Source: a virus. From it: DNA of 35,031 bases. The notes under the pieces were generated by a model. That model was not told the DNA's origin. It saw only the letters and a list, made by a program, of their open reading frames with translations, and made no database searches. Each line of letters starts with the position of its first letter. The first letter of the stretch is position 1. Location of the stretch: IMG/VR virus record IMGVR_UViG_3300042914_000150, positions 1 through 35,031 of that record. One strand, given 5' to 3'. Shown here piece by piece: positions 9,016-15,350 of this stretch. The position numbers and the translations under genes are program-made.

Positions 9016-9423
9016 ATGGCAACAACTTACAAATGGGTAATAAGCGCACTTGAATCATACCCGAAAAATGCAGAAGGTTTAACAGACGTTATCTGTATAG
9101 TACATTGGAGATACCAAGCGGAGCAAATAGAAAACGAAAAGACATACTTTGCAGATGTATACGGAACGTTAAGCGTAGCTGCTCCTGACCCGGCAAACTT
9201 TGTACCTTATGAAGATGTTACCTATGAAATGGTATGCGGTTGGTTAGAAGCAGGACTTGACAAACAAGCCTTAGAGCAGAACTTAGATAGCCAGATAGCA
9301 GACCAAATCAATCCAAAAATTGTAACATTACCTTTGCCGTTTAGCAATCCACAATTATCTTTACAAACAAAAACAAACGAAAATGAAGAACAAACAACTG
9401 CTCCAATTAGTAAGCAACCTTAA
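9016..9423 (+). CDS. Conserved tail-fibre-associated protein, unknown function
   Basis: This 135-residue protein starts three bases after the fibre stop. The pattern TYKWVISALESYP...GLTDVICIVHWRY...YFADVYGTLS...VCGWLEAGLD matches a family I recall immediately after phage tail fibres. It has no enzyme motif, signal peptide or membrane segment; the C-terminus is polar and Asn/Gln/Thr-rich. A role in fibre assembly or attachment is plausible from position alone. The final 41 bases overlap the next gene. Confidence 0.65.
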   Translation: MATTYKWVISALESYPKNAEGLTDVICIVHWRYQAEQIENEKTYFADVYGTLSVAAPDPANFVPYEDVTYEMVCGWLEAGLDKQALEQNLDSQIADQINPKIVTLPLPFSNPQLSLQTKTNENEEQTTAPISKQP

Positions 9424-9769
9424 TGCCGTAATCGGTAACAGCGAAACAAAGACCCAAAAGAAGCTCGTTAAAATTTATGAACGAGTTAAAAAGCATCACG
9501 AGGACTATCAAGCCGAAGTTGAGATTTTACGTTTAGACAATGCGAGTACCGATGATAAGGACTGCTTATTATTAGACGAGAAGGGAAATTACAAATTCTC
9601 AAAGGAAGGCATTAAGAAGCTGACAAAAGATATTGAAGCCTTAAATGATAAAGAATTTGATTTTCAAATAATTAACGTGGTTAATCAATCTGGCTTAGAG
9701 AATTTTACATTCTTAGAAGATTGGACTACCGGCATAGAATTTAACAAACAAGAAGAAGAAGAACTATAA
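9383..9769 (+). CDS. DUF1617-like phage protein
   Basis: This 128-residue protein is highly charged and helical. It has an N-terminal coiled-coil-like region, then LLLDEKGNYKFSKEGIKKLTKDIEALNDKEFDF, which resembles the small DUF1617-type phage proteins, and an acidic C-terminus ending EEEEEL. It overlaps the preceding gene by 41 bp. Proteins of this type are found between tail and lysis genes; their molecular role is not known to me. Confidence 0.6.
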   Translation: MKNKQLLQLVSNLNAVIGNSETKTQKKLVKIYERVKKHHEDYQAEVEILRLDNASTDDKDCLLLDEKGNYKFSKEGIKKLTKDIEALNDKEFDFQIINVVNQSGLENFTFLEDWTTGIEFNKQEEEEL

Positions 9770-9940
9770 ATGGAAAATAACCACCAAGCAGACCAATCAA
9801 CAATGGTATCATTAGTAAGTGCAACAATTAGCATTACAAGTATTCAACCACTATTCACATTGATTGCAAGTTTGGTGGCTATTGTTTCTGGCGGTATGGC
9901 TATACGCTATTACTATAAAATGACTAAGAAACTAAAATGA
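9770..9940 (+). CDS. Small membrane protein, holin candidate
   Basis: A 56-codon ORF begins directly after the preceding stop. It has one hydrophobic stretch (about residues 27-45, LFTLIASLVAIVSGGMAIR) followed by a positively charged tail, YYYKMTKKLK. That predicts an N-out, C-in single-span membrane protein. Its TGA overlaps the ATG of the spanin candidate as ATGA, indicating translational coupling within the lysis module. Small size, topology and context suggest a holin or a holin partner. Confidence 0.6.
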   Translation: MENNHQADQSTMVSLVSATISITSIQPLFTLIASLVAIVSGGMAIRYYYKMTKKLK

Positions 9941-10368
9941 GATTAATACTTTTAGCCTTATTACTTACTTCGTGTGCCTCAGTTAAGAAGGCATCGGAGC
10001 GTCTAGATAGCACAGTTGTAAAAACATTTGATTCTGTGCGTGTAGTCGTTTTAGATAGCGTTACTAAAATAGTAGAAAAAGAGGAGTATTTTACCAAGAC
10101 CATTACTTACTACGATACTTTGTGGGTTACTAAGGATAGTATGATAACAGTTCCTAAGTACACCGAGACCTACACAAGAGGCACAAAAGAGAAACAAACG
10201 GATAGTAAGCAGACCAAGACTGATTCAATGGCTCTAAATCGAACAGAAACAACCCAAATTTCGAAGATAACTAAAAATAAGGATAAGTCCTTTGGTGAGT
10301 TCTATAAGGCTCTAATAGCCCTTATATTGATAATAACGCTAATCTTATTCTTTTGGAGACGTAAATAA
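9937..10368 (+). CDS. Putative unimolecular spanin
   Basis: This 143-residue protein begins with a lipoprotein signal, MRLILLALLLTSC, with lipobox Cys13. It continues with a long polar, beta/coil-prone region rich in Thr, Ser and Lys, and ends with a transmembrane helix (about residues 122-140) followed by RRK. An outer-membrane lipid anchor plus a C-terminal inner-membrane helix is the defining architecture of a u-spanin, which fuses the two membranes at the end of lysis. Coupling to an upstream holin-like gene and a nearby lysozyme supports this. No enzyme motif is seen. Confidence 0.7.
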   Translation: MRLILLALLLTSCASVKKASERLDSTVVKTFDSVRVVVLDSVTKIVEKEEYFTKTITYYDTLWVTKDSMITVPKYTETYTRGTKEKQTDSKQTKTDSMALNRTETTQISKITKNKDKSFGEFYKALIALILIITLILFFWRRK

Positions 10369-10369
10369 T

Positions 10370-10642
10370 ATGGCAAAAGCAGCAAAAAGCGTAAACGTAT
10401 CGGCAAACCCGTTACCTATTACATTCAAGGAATTTAGTAAGAACCCTGTTGTTGGTATGCTATTTTTATGTATCTGTGGCATCAGTTACTTGTATATAGA
10501 CAATGCAAAGCGTAACGAAAAGCAAGACGAAAAGATAGGGAGCTTGTATGAAATGGTGCGTAAAAGTGATAGCAGCAACGCAGCAAGTACGGCTCGTTTG
10601 GAAATGGCAGTAGACTTAAAGGCTTTAAAAAAGTTTAAGTAA
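10370..10642 (+). CDS. Single-span membrane protein in the lysis module
   Basis: This 90-residue protein has a cytoplasm-like N-terminus, one membrane helix (about residues 28-45, VVGMLFLCICGISYLYID) and a polar C-terminal helix with coiled-coil character (NEKQDEKIGSLYEMV). That resembles the inner-membrane subunit of a two-component spanin, or a holin regulator. The next gene is a lipoprotein, so the pair could be an i-spanin/o-spanin system alongside the u-spanin candidate; function is inferred from topology only. Confidence 0.6.
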   Translation: MAKAAKSVNVSANPLPITFKEFSKNPVVGMLFLCICGISYLYIDNAKRNEKQDEKIGSLYEMVRKSDSSNAASTARLEMAVDLKALKKFK

Positions 10643-10933
10643 ATGCGTTATTTGATATTGGTAGCATTAATAGGTTGCGGAGTTAAACAAGACACGCAAT
10701 TAGAAACGCTTAAAAATAAAGTAGAACAAAGCCAGATGCAGAGTGTAGAGGTGCAAGGGGTAGCAGCTCAGGATAATAAAAAGGTAATTACTAAGACAGT
10801 AAAAACAATAGTTACCTTAAAGGAAACAGTAAAAGAATTAAAAACAGAACTAAATGAAGTTAAGGCTAAATTGGATTCTGCTAATTCTGTCGATACTAAT
10901 AGCACCAAGTTTCAGCTTCGCCCAATACGTTAA
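10643..10933 (+). CDS. Small coiled-coil lipoprotein, o-spanin candidate
   Basis: This 96-residue protein has a short lipoprotein signal, MRYLILVALIGC, with Cys12 as the likely lipidated residue. The mature part is an almost continuous amphipathic coiled coil rich in Lys, Glu and Val. It starts one base after the preceding gene and its last 80 bases overlap a second reading frame that begins with a signal peptide. Its size and architecture fit an outer-membrane spanin subunit; an unrelated envelope lipoprotein is possible. Confidence 0.6.
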   Translation: MRYLILVALIGCGVKQDTQLETLKNKVEQSQMQSVEVQGVAAQDNKKVITKTVKTIVTLKETVKELKTELNEVKAKLDSANSVDTNSTKFQLRPIR

Positions 10934-11294
10934 AAAGATAGGCGGTGAGGACAAGATTGTTATTAGCCGGTCAGAAGGCGAGAAGATTAACAACTCTTTT
11001 GATAGTCTAACTAATTTAGTAAGCTACCAGAACACCCGTATAGATAGCTTATTAAGAGCTAACATTAAGACAAGAGATAGCCTACGCATTGACTTACTTA
11101 CCTTAAAAGATACTTTAACACAACGCAATAAAATTGCGATTGATACGTTAAGCGATTATCGAAACAGGTACTATAAAAATATAGCAATTTATGAGCAGTA
11201 TGAAAAAGCGGTGCAGTTTGAAATAAAACTACACAGGCTTAACTCTGTTCTGTTTGCTATGCTAACTTTATTTTTATACTCACAAATAAATTAA
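10854..11294 (+). CDS. Exported coiled-coil protein with C-terminal membrane helix
   Basis: This 146-residue protein has a clear Sec signal peptide (MKLRLNWILLILSILIAPSF, probable cleavage after SFA). A long coiled-coil region follows, with repeated DSL motifs (SFDSLTNL, RIDSLLRA, TRDSLRID), and a C-terminal hydrophobic stretch, LNSVLFAMLTLFLYSQ. The first 80 bases lie within the lipoprotein gene in another frame, reminiscent of nested Rz/Rz1 genes. It is probably periplasmic and anchored at its C-terminus, and may help envelope disruption. Exact function unknown. Confidence 0.6.
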   Translation: MKLRLNWILLILSILIAPSFSFAQYVKKIGGEDKIVISRSEGEKINNSFDSLTNLVSYQNTRIDSLLRANIKTRDSLRIDLLTLKDTLTQRNKIAIDTLSDYRNRYYKNIAIYEQYEKAVQFEIKLHRLNSVLFAMLTLFLYSQIN

Positions 11295-11295
11295 A

Positions 11296-11742
11296 ATGCA
11301 ATTAAACGACAGAGGCAAAGACCTAATCAAATTATTTGAGGGCTGCAAATTAGTAGCTTACAAATGCAGCGCAGCAAAAGATACTATCGGCTATGGTAAC
11401 ACCTTTTATGAAGACGGAACACCTGTAAAACCAGGAGATAAGATTACGCAACAAAGAGCAAATGAGTTATTTGAAATTATAGCCAAAGAGTTTGCTGATA
11501 AGGTTGCTCCATTAGTTAAGAGTACAGTTACACCTAATCAGTTCGCAGCACTTACAAGCTTTGCCTATAACGCAGGTATCGGTAATCTTAGAAGCTCTAC
11601 TTTATTAAGAAAAGTAAACGCTAACCCTAACGACCCTACAATAGCTCAGGAGTTTGCTAAATGGAACAAGGCTGGGGGCAAAGTATTAGCAGGACTTACC
11701 AGACGTAGAGATGCAGAATCTAAATTATACTTCACACCTTAA
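11296..11742 (+). CDS. GH24 lysozyme (endolysin)
   Basis: This 148-residue enzyme should cleave the glycosidic bond of peptidoglycan at the end of infection. The N-terminal motif LIKLFEGCKLVAY supplies catalytic Glu15, followed nine residues later by Cys24 and six later by Thr30 in KDTIGYGN. The family triad is E-8aa-D/C-5aa-T, and this protein carries the Cys version. The C-terminal half has the typical NQFAALTSFAYNAGIG and LTRRRDAESKLY segments. There is no signal peptide, so release depends on a holin. It overlaps no neighbour and sits between holin and spanin candidates. Confidence 0.92.
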   Translation: MQLNDRGKDLIKLFEGCKLVAYKCSAAKDTIGYGNTFYEDGTPVKPGDKITQQRANELFEIIAKEFADKVAPLVKSTVTPNQFAALTSFAYNAGIGNLRSSTLLRKVNANPNDPTIAQEFAKWNKAGGKVLAGLTRRRDAESKLYFTP

Positions 11743-11751
11743 ATTAAAAAT

Positions 11752-11970
11752 ATGAAATGGTTAGCCAACTTATTAGCAGACGAGAGAGGTAGCGTATCTA
11801 CAAAGCGTGTTATTGCTTTACTATCGGCTTTATTTATTTGTATTACCTTATTAGCTAATAGCTTTACGCATCAAGAGATTGCCCCTTCGGATAAACTTGT
11901 AGATGCCGTTATGGTTATTTGCATAGCTGCGATGGGTACTACTACAATAGATAAATTCAGCCAAAAATAA
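11752..11970 (+). CDS. Two-span membrane protein, holin candidate
   Basis: This 72-residue protein follows the lysozyme by nine bases. It has two hydrophobic segments (about residues 20-36 and 50-62) separated by a polar loop containing APSDKLVD, and charged ends. Two-helix proteins next to a signal-less lysozyme are classical class II holin candidates. The DERGSVSTKRVI segment before the first helix resembles a family found by lysozymes in other Bacteroidota phages. It competes with the small ORF at 9770 for the holin role. Confidence 0.65.
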   Translation: MKWLANLLADERGSVSTKRVIALLSALFICITLLANSFTHQEIAPSDKLVDAVMVICIAAMGTTTIDKFSQK

Positions 11971-11973
11971 ACA

Positions 11974-12708
11974 ATGCTAAAATCAAAACGCAAACGACTA
12001 TTCTTTGACATCGAAACTTCGCCAAACGTTGGCTTCTTCTGGTCTGCCGGATATAAGCTAAACGTAACTGCTGACAGCATCATTAAAGAACGTGCAATCA
12101 TTTGCATCTGCTATAAGTGGGAAGACGAAAAAGAGGTTTACCACTTACAATGGGATAGCAAACAAAACGACAAACGAATGCTACAAAGTTTTATAGAAGT
12201 AGCAAACACGGCAACGGAGTTAGTAGGACACAATGGAGACAAGTTCGACTTAGCGTGGATAAGAACACGCTGCTTGTTTCACGGCATTGAGATGTTTCCT
12301 AAGTACGTTACTATTGACACGTTAAAGGTTGCTCGTCAAAAGTTTAGATTTAATAGTAATAAGCTTAATTACATAGCTGACTATTTAGGCATTGGCACTA
12401 AGATTAAAACAGAATATAGTTTATGGAAAGACATAGTTCTGCATAAGGATAAAGTAGCTATGGCTAAAATGATTAAGTACTGCCAAAAGGATGTGGTTTT
12501 ATTGGAGCAGGTATTTAACGCACTTAAAAACCATATCGAACCTAAAACACATTACGGGGTTATCTTCGGTCAGGATAGAGGAACTTGCCCTGAGTGTGGC
12601 AGCGATGAGATAACAATACAAATGAGGCGGACAACCGCAACAGGAGTAAAGAAGATTTTATATAAGTGTAAGACTTGTTTTAAGATACATAGCAAAACAG
12701 ACAAATAA
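11974..12708 (+). CDS. DnaQ-like 3'-5' exonuclease with zinc ribbon
   Basis: This protein of about 244 residues has the RNase H-like exonuclease motifs in order: FFDIETSP (Asp12, Glu14; Exo I), HNGDKFDLAWI (about 85-95; Exo II) and YCQKDVVLLEQV (about 168-179; Exo III). It has a C-terminal zinc ribbon with CPEC and CKTC pairs. The fold is that of the RNase_H_2/YprB-type exonucleases. It probably processes phage or host DNA during replication or nucleotide salvage. It is located between lysis and nucleotide-metabolism genes. Confidence 0.85.
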   Translation: MLKSKRKRLFFDIETSPNVGFFWSAGYKLNVTADSIIKERAIICICYKWEDEKEVYHLQWDSKQNDKRMLQSFIEVANTATELVGHNGDKFDLAWIRTRCLFHGIEMFPKYVTIDTLKVARQKFRFNSNKLNYIADYLGIGTKIKTEYSLWKDIVLHKDKVAMAKMIKYCQKDVVLLEQVFNALKNHIEPKTHYGVIFGQDRGTCPECGSDEITIQMRRTTATGVKKILYKCKTCFKIHSKTDK

Positions 12709-12912
12709 ATGGATAGCAAAATACTAGCAGCAGTTATAGAAGATATGCGTAGCCGGGAGCAAGTAGGCAAAGTTAAATACGGAACTACAATGGATAGAGA
12801 AGATCTAACAACAGGTCAATGGATAACGCATTTGAAACAAGAACTGCAAGATGCGATTCTTTACCTTACTAAACTTGAACAAATACACAATGCGCCTCAA
12901 AAAGATATTTAG
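12709..12912 (+). CDS. MazG-like nucleotide pyrophosphohydrolase-related protein
   Basis: This 67-residue protein starts immediately after the exonuclease stop. Its pattern GKVKYGTTM...QWITHLKQELQDAILYLTKLE resembles the helical metal-binding half of MazG/dUTPase-like pyrophosphohydrolases, where acidic residues in EL.DAI..L bind Mg. It is shorter than full MazG domains, so activity would need oligomerisation and is uncertain. A phage enzyme of this type would sanitise or adjust dNTP pools or lower ppGpp signalling. Confidence 0.5.
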   Translation: MDSKILAAVIEDMRSREQVGKVKYGTTMDREDLTTGQWITHLKQELQDAILYLTKLEQIHNAPQKDI

Positions 12913-13318
12913 CTTTGGTAATATCTTAGACCGAGAAACCTACGAGCAACTTAGGGAACTAGACTATAACAACCCAAACTTTAAGGGTTGCGGAGATGAG
13001 TTTCAGTTCAACCGGGAGTGGTGGGTTATGCTTGATGAAGGCGAGATTGTAGCTTATTGCGGTTCTATTTATTCCAAAGGAATCTGCATATTTAACAGGG
13101 CTTGGGTTAAAAAATCACATAGAGGGCAAGGCATACAAAGGCGAATGATTAAGACCCGGCTCAAAGCTGCATCTACTTTTTGCCACATAGCTATCACTTA
13201 CACAACATTAGACAATTTCCCTTCCGCTAATAACCTTATTAATTGTGGGTTTAGACTATACCTGCCGGAGTATTCATACGGGGGTTCTGACAAACTTTAC
13301 TTCCAGAAGCTGCTATAA
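12890..13318 (+). CDS. GNAT-family acyltransferase
   Basis: I chose the ATG at 12890 (MRLKKIFSFGN), giving 142 residues; an upstream ATG at 12851 would overlap the previous gene much more. The acetyl-CoA binding motif A is clear: RAWVKKSHRGQGIQRRMI. The downstream YTTLDNFPSANNLINCGFRLY matches the Asn-containing motif B of GNATs. It should transfer an acetyl or related acyl group, but the substrate is unknown. Phage Mom-type DNA modification proteins have a GNAT-like fold, so DNA modification is one option; protein or small-molecule acetylation is another. Confidence 0.8.
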   Translation: MRLKKIFSFGNILDRETYEQLRELDYNNPNFKGCGDEFQFNREWWVMLDEGEIVAYCGSIYSKGICIFNRAWVKKSHRGQGIQRRMIKTRLKAASTFCHIAITYTTLDNFPSANNLINCGFRLYLPEYSYGGSDKLYFQKLL

Positions 13319-13341
13319 AAGGTAGTATTTTTACTACTTTT
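13317..13341 (+). terminator. Hairpin terminator at end of the late operon
   Basis: GTAGTA (13322-13327) and TACTAC (13332-13337) form a 6-bp stem with a TTTT loop, flanked by AAAA upstream and TTTT downstream. It directly follows the GNAT stop and marks the boundary with the control region. Confidence 0.65.
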
Positions 13342-13361
13342 GGCTGCATTTTACTTCCGAC

Positions 13362-13418
13362 TTTGTCAAGTTTTAGCTTTACTTTATTACATAATTTGTA
13401 AAGTTTTAGCTTTACTTT
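13362..13418. repeat. Two 24-bp direct repeats with 33-bp period
   Basis: Bases 13362-13385 and 13395-13418 share TTTGTnAAGTTTTAGCTTTACTTT with one mismatch. The 33-bp spacing is close to three helical turns, so bound proteins would sit on the same DNA face. They look like iterons or operators. Confidence 0.85.
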
Positions 13419-13449
13419 GTACGTTATTTTGTACGTTTCTGCGTACATA
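13416..13449. repeat. TTTGTACGT repeats and inverted partner
   Basis: TTTGTACGT occurs at 13416-13424 and 13428-13436, with a 12-bp period. An inverted version, CGTACATA (13442-13449), follows. The first copy overlaps the end of the longer direct repeat. Confidence 0.7.
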
Positions 13450-13463
13450 ATTGGTAATAAACT

Positions 13464-13483
13464 GCACAATTTGATGTGCTTTT
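13464..13483. other. Short hairpin with T-tract
   Basis: GCACA (13464-13468) and TGTGC (13475-13479) can pair around a 6-nt loop and are followed by TTTT. It could be a weak terminator or a protein-binding site. Confidence 0.4.
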
Positions 13484-13505
13484 ATCCTATATAAGACACA
13501 TTATC

Positions 13506-13520
13506 TGCAACCTTGTTGCA
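13506..13520. promoter_or_regulatory. Palindromic operator candidate, copy 1
   Basis: TGCAACCTTGTTGCA is a perfect inverted repeat with 6-bp arms and a 3-bp centre. It is followed by AAAATAAT and lies 24 bp upstream of a TAnnTTTG element. A closely similar site is found at 25646-25660, also beside a promoter. Confidence 0.6.
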
Positions 13521-13527
13521 AAAATAA

Positions 13528-13551
13528 TTGTAAAATATTTTAATACTTTTG
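13528..13551 (+). promoter_or_regulatory. Candidate early promoter P1
   Basis: TACTTTTG (13544-13551) fits the Bacteroidota -7 consensus TAnnTTTG exactly. The nearest upstream TTG (13528-13530) is only 13 bases away and the next (13516-13518) 25 bases, so the -33 spacing is not ideal. Confidence 0.5.
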
Positions 13552-13581
13552 CACTTTGTATTGTTAATTGTAGTAGATTTG
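13549..13581 (+). promoter_or_regulatory. Candidate early promoter P2
   Basis: TTG (13549-13551), 22 bases, then TAGATTTG (13574-13581) fits both the -33 and -7 elements and their spacing. Transcription would start about 10 bases before the ATG at 13599. Confidence 0.5.
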
Positions 13582-13598
13582 TGCAAACAAAACACAAA

Positions 13599-13805
13599 AT
13601 GACACATTTAACCACCTACCAGAAGTTCCAATATCAGCGATACGGGAACATCTTACTGCCTAATGGGAGCAGTACACAAAACCCCAATGACCCTCAATTA
13701 CTGCCTAAAAACTACGACTACGAAGATGACGATTACACGTTTAGTCGTTGGGTAGAAAATCAATCAGAGCTTGAACTATTAAAAATGCAAGACCATGAAA
13801 ATTGA
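13599..13805 (+). CDS. Hypothetical early protein
   Basis: I use the ATG at 13599 (MTHLTTYQKFQYQRYGN), 68 codons. It follows the promoter elements closely, while the upstream frame is hydrophobic and promoter-like DNA. The protein is polar, with an acidic patch DYEDDDYTF, and has no membrane segment or known motif. As first gene of the early operon it could be a host-takeover protein, but that is inference from position. Its end overlaps the next ATG by 11 bp. Confidence 0.6.
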   Translation: MTHLTTYQKFQYQRYGNILLPNGSSTQNPNDPQLLPKNYDYEDDDYTFSRWVENQSELELLKMQDHEN

Positions 13806-13980
13806 TTTTGTAAAAGAAACCAAGCCAGACGGAACAATATTCTACTACACCTTAGTAGATAACAAATATGATAGTTCTAGTATGTACTTAGAATACTCAC
13901 AGGCTTACGAATACTTTGTGAGCCTTAAAAAAAGACAAGAACCTATCATCGAAATTTTAGAACATTATACAATCCAATAA
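13795..13980 (+). CDS. Hypothetical early protein
   Basis: This 61-residue protein (MKIDFVKETKPDGTIFYYTLVD) has an alternating strand pattern followed by a helix, SQAYEYFVSLKKRQ. There is no signal peptide, membrane segment or metal motif. It overlaps the first early gene by 11 bp and the next gene begins two bases downstream, so it is part of the same operon. I do not recognise the family. Confidence 0.6.
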   Translation: MKIDFVKETKPDGTIFYYTLVDNKYDSSSMYLEYSQAYEYFVSLKKRQEPIIEILEHYTIQ

Positions 13981-13982
13981 CA

Positions 13983-14201
13983 ATGAAAAAGAAAATAGAA
14001 GATTTATTAAATTTAGATTTAGACCTAGAACAATTTTACTGCGTAACAGTTTTTTACGGAATACAATTACAAGGATATGCTAGTAATTCTTTAATGAATG
14101 ATTTAGGCAAAAAAGGATACCAATTCGATTTTGACAAAGAGAATAATTGGTTTATATCTAAAAAAGAAAACGTAAAAATTACCTTAATTTTAAATAATTA
14201 A
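13983..14201 (+). CDS. Hypothetical early protein
   Basis: This 72-residue protein starts with a charged helix (MKKKIEDLLNLDLDLEQF), followed by beta-like segments with several aromatic residues and a Lys-rich end. No domain is recognised. It sits one base before the ERF gene, so expression together with recombination functions is likely. Confidence 0.6.
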   Translation: MKKKIEDLLNLDLDLEQFYCVTVFYGIQLQGYASNSLMNDLGKKGYQFDFDKENNWFISKKENVKITLILNN

Positions 14202-14202
14202 T

Positions 14203-14736
14203 ATGAGCCTAATAAAAATACAACAGGAACTAAAAGCACCTAAGAACCAATTTAACGCTTTTGCTAAATACAAATACCGAAGTGCAGAAGATATTATCGA
14301 AGCTGCAAAACCTATCTGCCATAAATATGGCTACGCTTTAATGTTAAGCGATGAGGTTATAGAAGTAGGCGGCCGGGTATATGTAAAGGCTACTGCTTGT
14401 CTATCTAACGGAGATGACAATATTACCTGCACAGGTCTTGCTCGTGAAGAGGAAAATAAAAAGGGAATGGACGCTTCACAGATTACCGGAGCAGCAAGTA
14501 GCTATGCGAGGAAGTACGCGCTTAACGGACTGTTTGCAATAGACGATACCAAAGATGCAGATGCTACTAATGAGCATAAAGACGAGGTCAGCGAAGGACA
14601 AAAAGCGTTCTTGATTGAGCAGCTAGATAAAACTAAATTTACCGAAGACCAGAAGGTAAAGGCTGCCATTAAAATCAATAGCATCAAGACCTTAGACGAA
14701 TTTAACAAGATTAAAGAAACCATAAAGAAAAGCTAA
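14203..14736 (+). CDS. erf: ERF-family single-strand annealing protein
   Basis: This 177-residue protein matches the ERF superfamily: N-terminal KIQQELKAPKNQFNAF and YRSAEDIIEAAKPI, then the core motif GAASSYARKYALNGLFAIDD at about residues 96-115. ERF proteins form rings that anneal complementary single strands and support recombination and genome circularisation. The C-terminal 50 residues are charged and helical. The gene is in the early operon close to other replication genes. It ends on the ATG of the next gene. Confidence 0.88.
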   Translation: MSLIKIQQELKAPKNQFNAFAKYKYRSAEDIIEAAKPICHKYGYALMLSDEVIEVGGRVYVKATACLSNGDDNITCTGLAREEENKKGMDASQITGAASSYARKYALNGLFAIDDTKDADATNEHKDEVSEGQKAFLIEQLDKTKFTEDQKVKAAIKINSIKTLDEFNKIKETIKKS

Positions 14737-14984
14737 TGAAAACAGCTATTGAAAAATTAGAAGCATTATTTTACAATGAAGCAGACCCTACAATTAATAG
14801 TAGTAGTTGGGTAATACACGAAAGAACATTAAAAAAATTAATTTTAGCTGCTAAGGAAATAGAAAAAGAGCAGATAATACAAGCAAGAATTGATGGAGAC
14901 GAAAACTACTCTTTAATTGGTGGAAAGCGTTACGAATACGCAGAACAATATTACAATGAAACATATAACCAAAACAAAAGCTAA
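14736..14984 (+). CDS. Hypothetical protein
   Basis: This 82-residue protein is helical: AIEKLEALFYNE and LKKLILAAKEIEKEQIIQAR, followed by a polar C-terminus with EQYYNETYNQ. The combination KEKEQII...G....EQYYNE is a pattern I recall from many small Bacteroidota phage proteins of unknown function. It overlaps ERF by one base and the next gene by one base (TAATG), so it is translated in a coupled operon. Confidence 0.6.
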   Translation: MKTAIEKLEALFYNEADPTINSSSWVIHERTLKKLILAAKEIEKEQIIQARIDGDENYSLIGGKRYEYAEQYYNETYNQNKS

Positions 14985-15223
14985 TGAGAGAGTTGCTACC
15001 ATTTGAAAGGCAGATGCTTCTGGCAGAAGTTTACCACTATGCTTGGTATAACGAAGATGCATACGAGGACTTATTAGCCTTTATTAAAAAGTATGAAAAC
15101 AAATTAGACAAACCAGTATTTTTTAACCCAATCAATAACAATGACACAGAAACAACAAATCTTGAACCACTTGCTTACGGGCAAGACCTTGACACCAATT
15201 CAGGCATTGACGAAGTACAATAG
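14984..15223 (+). CDS. Hypothetical protein
   Basis: This 79-residue protein starts with MRELLPFERQMLLAEVYHYAWYNEDAYEDL, a plausible helical and aromatic N-terminus. The last 27 residues are Asn/Thr/Asp-rich and coincide with an 83-bp overlap with the HTH gene in another frame. The start is well placed (TAATG). The overlapping tail may be an unconstrained by-product. No function recognised. Confidence 0.55.
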   Translation: MRELLPFERQMLLAEVYHYAWYNEDAYEDLLAFIKKYENKLDKPVFFNPINNNDTETTNLEPLAYGQDLDTNSGIDEVQ

Positions 15224-15350
15224 TCTGAGATTAGCAGCAGTAGTATTTGAATTAAAACGCAAAGGCTACAAAGTACAAACGGAATTAATTAACGTTGGTA
15301 CTAAAAAACAAACTAAATTAGTAGCTCAATATTCAATTAAAATCAAATGA
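15141..15350 (+). CDS. Helix-turn-helix protein (phage HTH_39-like)
   Basis: This 69-residue protein reads as a winged helix: MTQKQQILNHLLTGKTLTP (helix 1 and turn), IQALTKYNSLRLAAVVFELKRKG (recognition helix and helix 3), then wing strands YKVQTELINVG and TKLVAQYSIK. Small HTH proteins of this type recur in phages and are presumed DNA binders. It could recognise the palindromes or repeats in the phage control regions, but no direct link is shown. It begins inside the previous gene and overlaps the next by four bases. Confidence 0.7.
   Translation: MTQKQQILNHLLTGKTLTPIQALTKYNSLRLAAVVFELKRKGYKVQTELINVGTKKQTKLVAQYSIKIK

Larger units (their letters stand above)
13319..13598. other. Gene-free control region (candidate origin/early promoter region)
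   Basis: No convincing gene occupies these 280 bases; the reading frame open from 13476 to the ATG at 13599 lacks protein-like character. The region contains, in order, a hairpin terminator, two 24-bp near-identical direct repeats, TTTGTACG repeats, a GCACA/TGTGC hairpin, a 15-bp palindrome and at least two -7 promoter elements. It is the largest gene-free segment of the genome. Confidence 0.7.

Noticed and set aside
13362-13418. CRISPR-like array
   Set aside because: Only two repeats, no spacer-repeat periodicity beyond that, and no cas genes; better seen as iterons or operators.
13476-13598. N-terminal extension of the first early gene
   Set aside because: This part overlaps promoter elements and the palindrome, and the ATG at 13599 has a better context.
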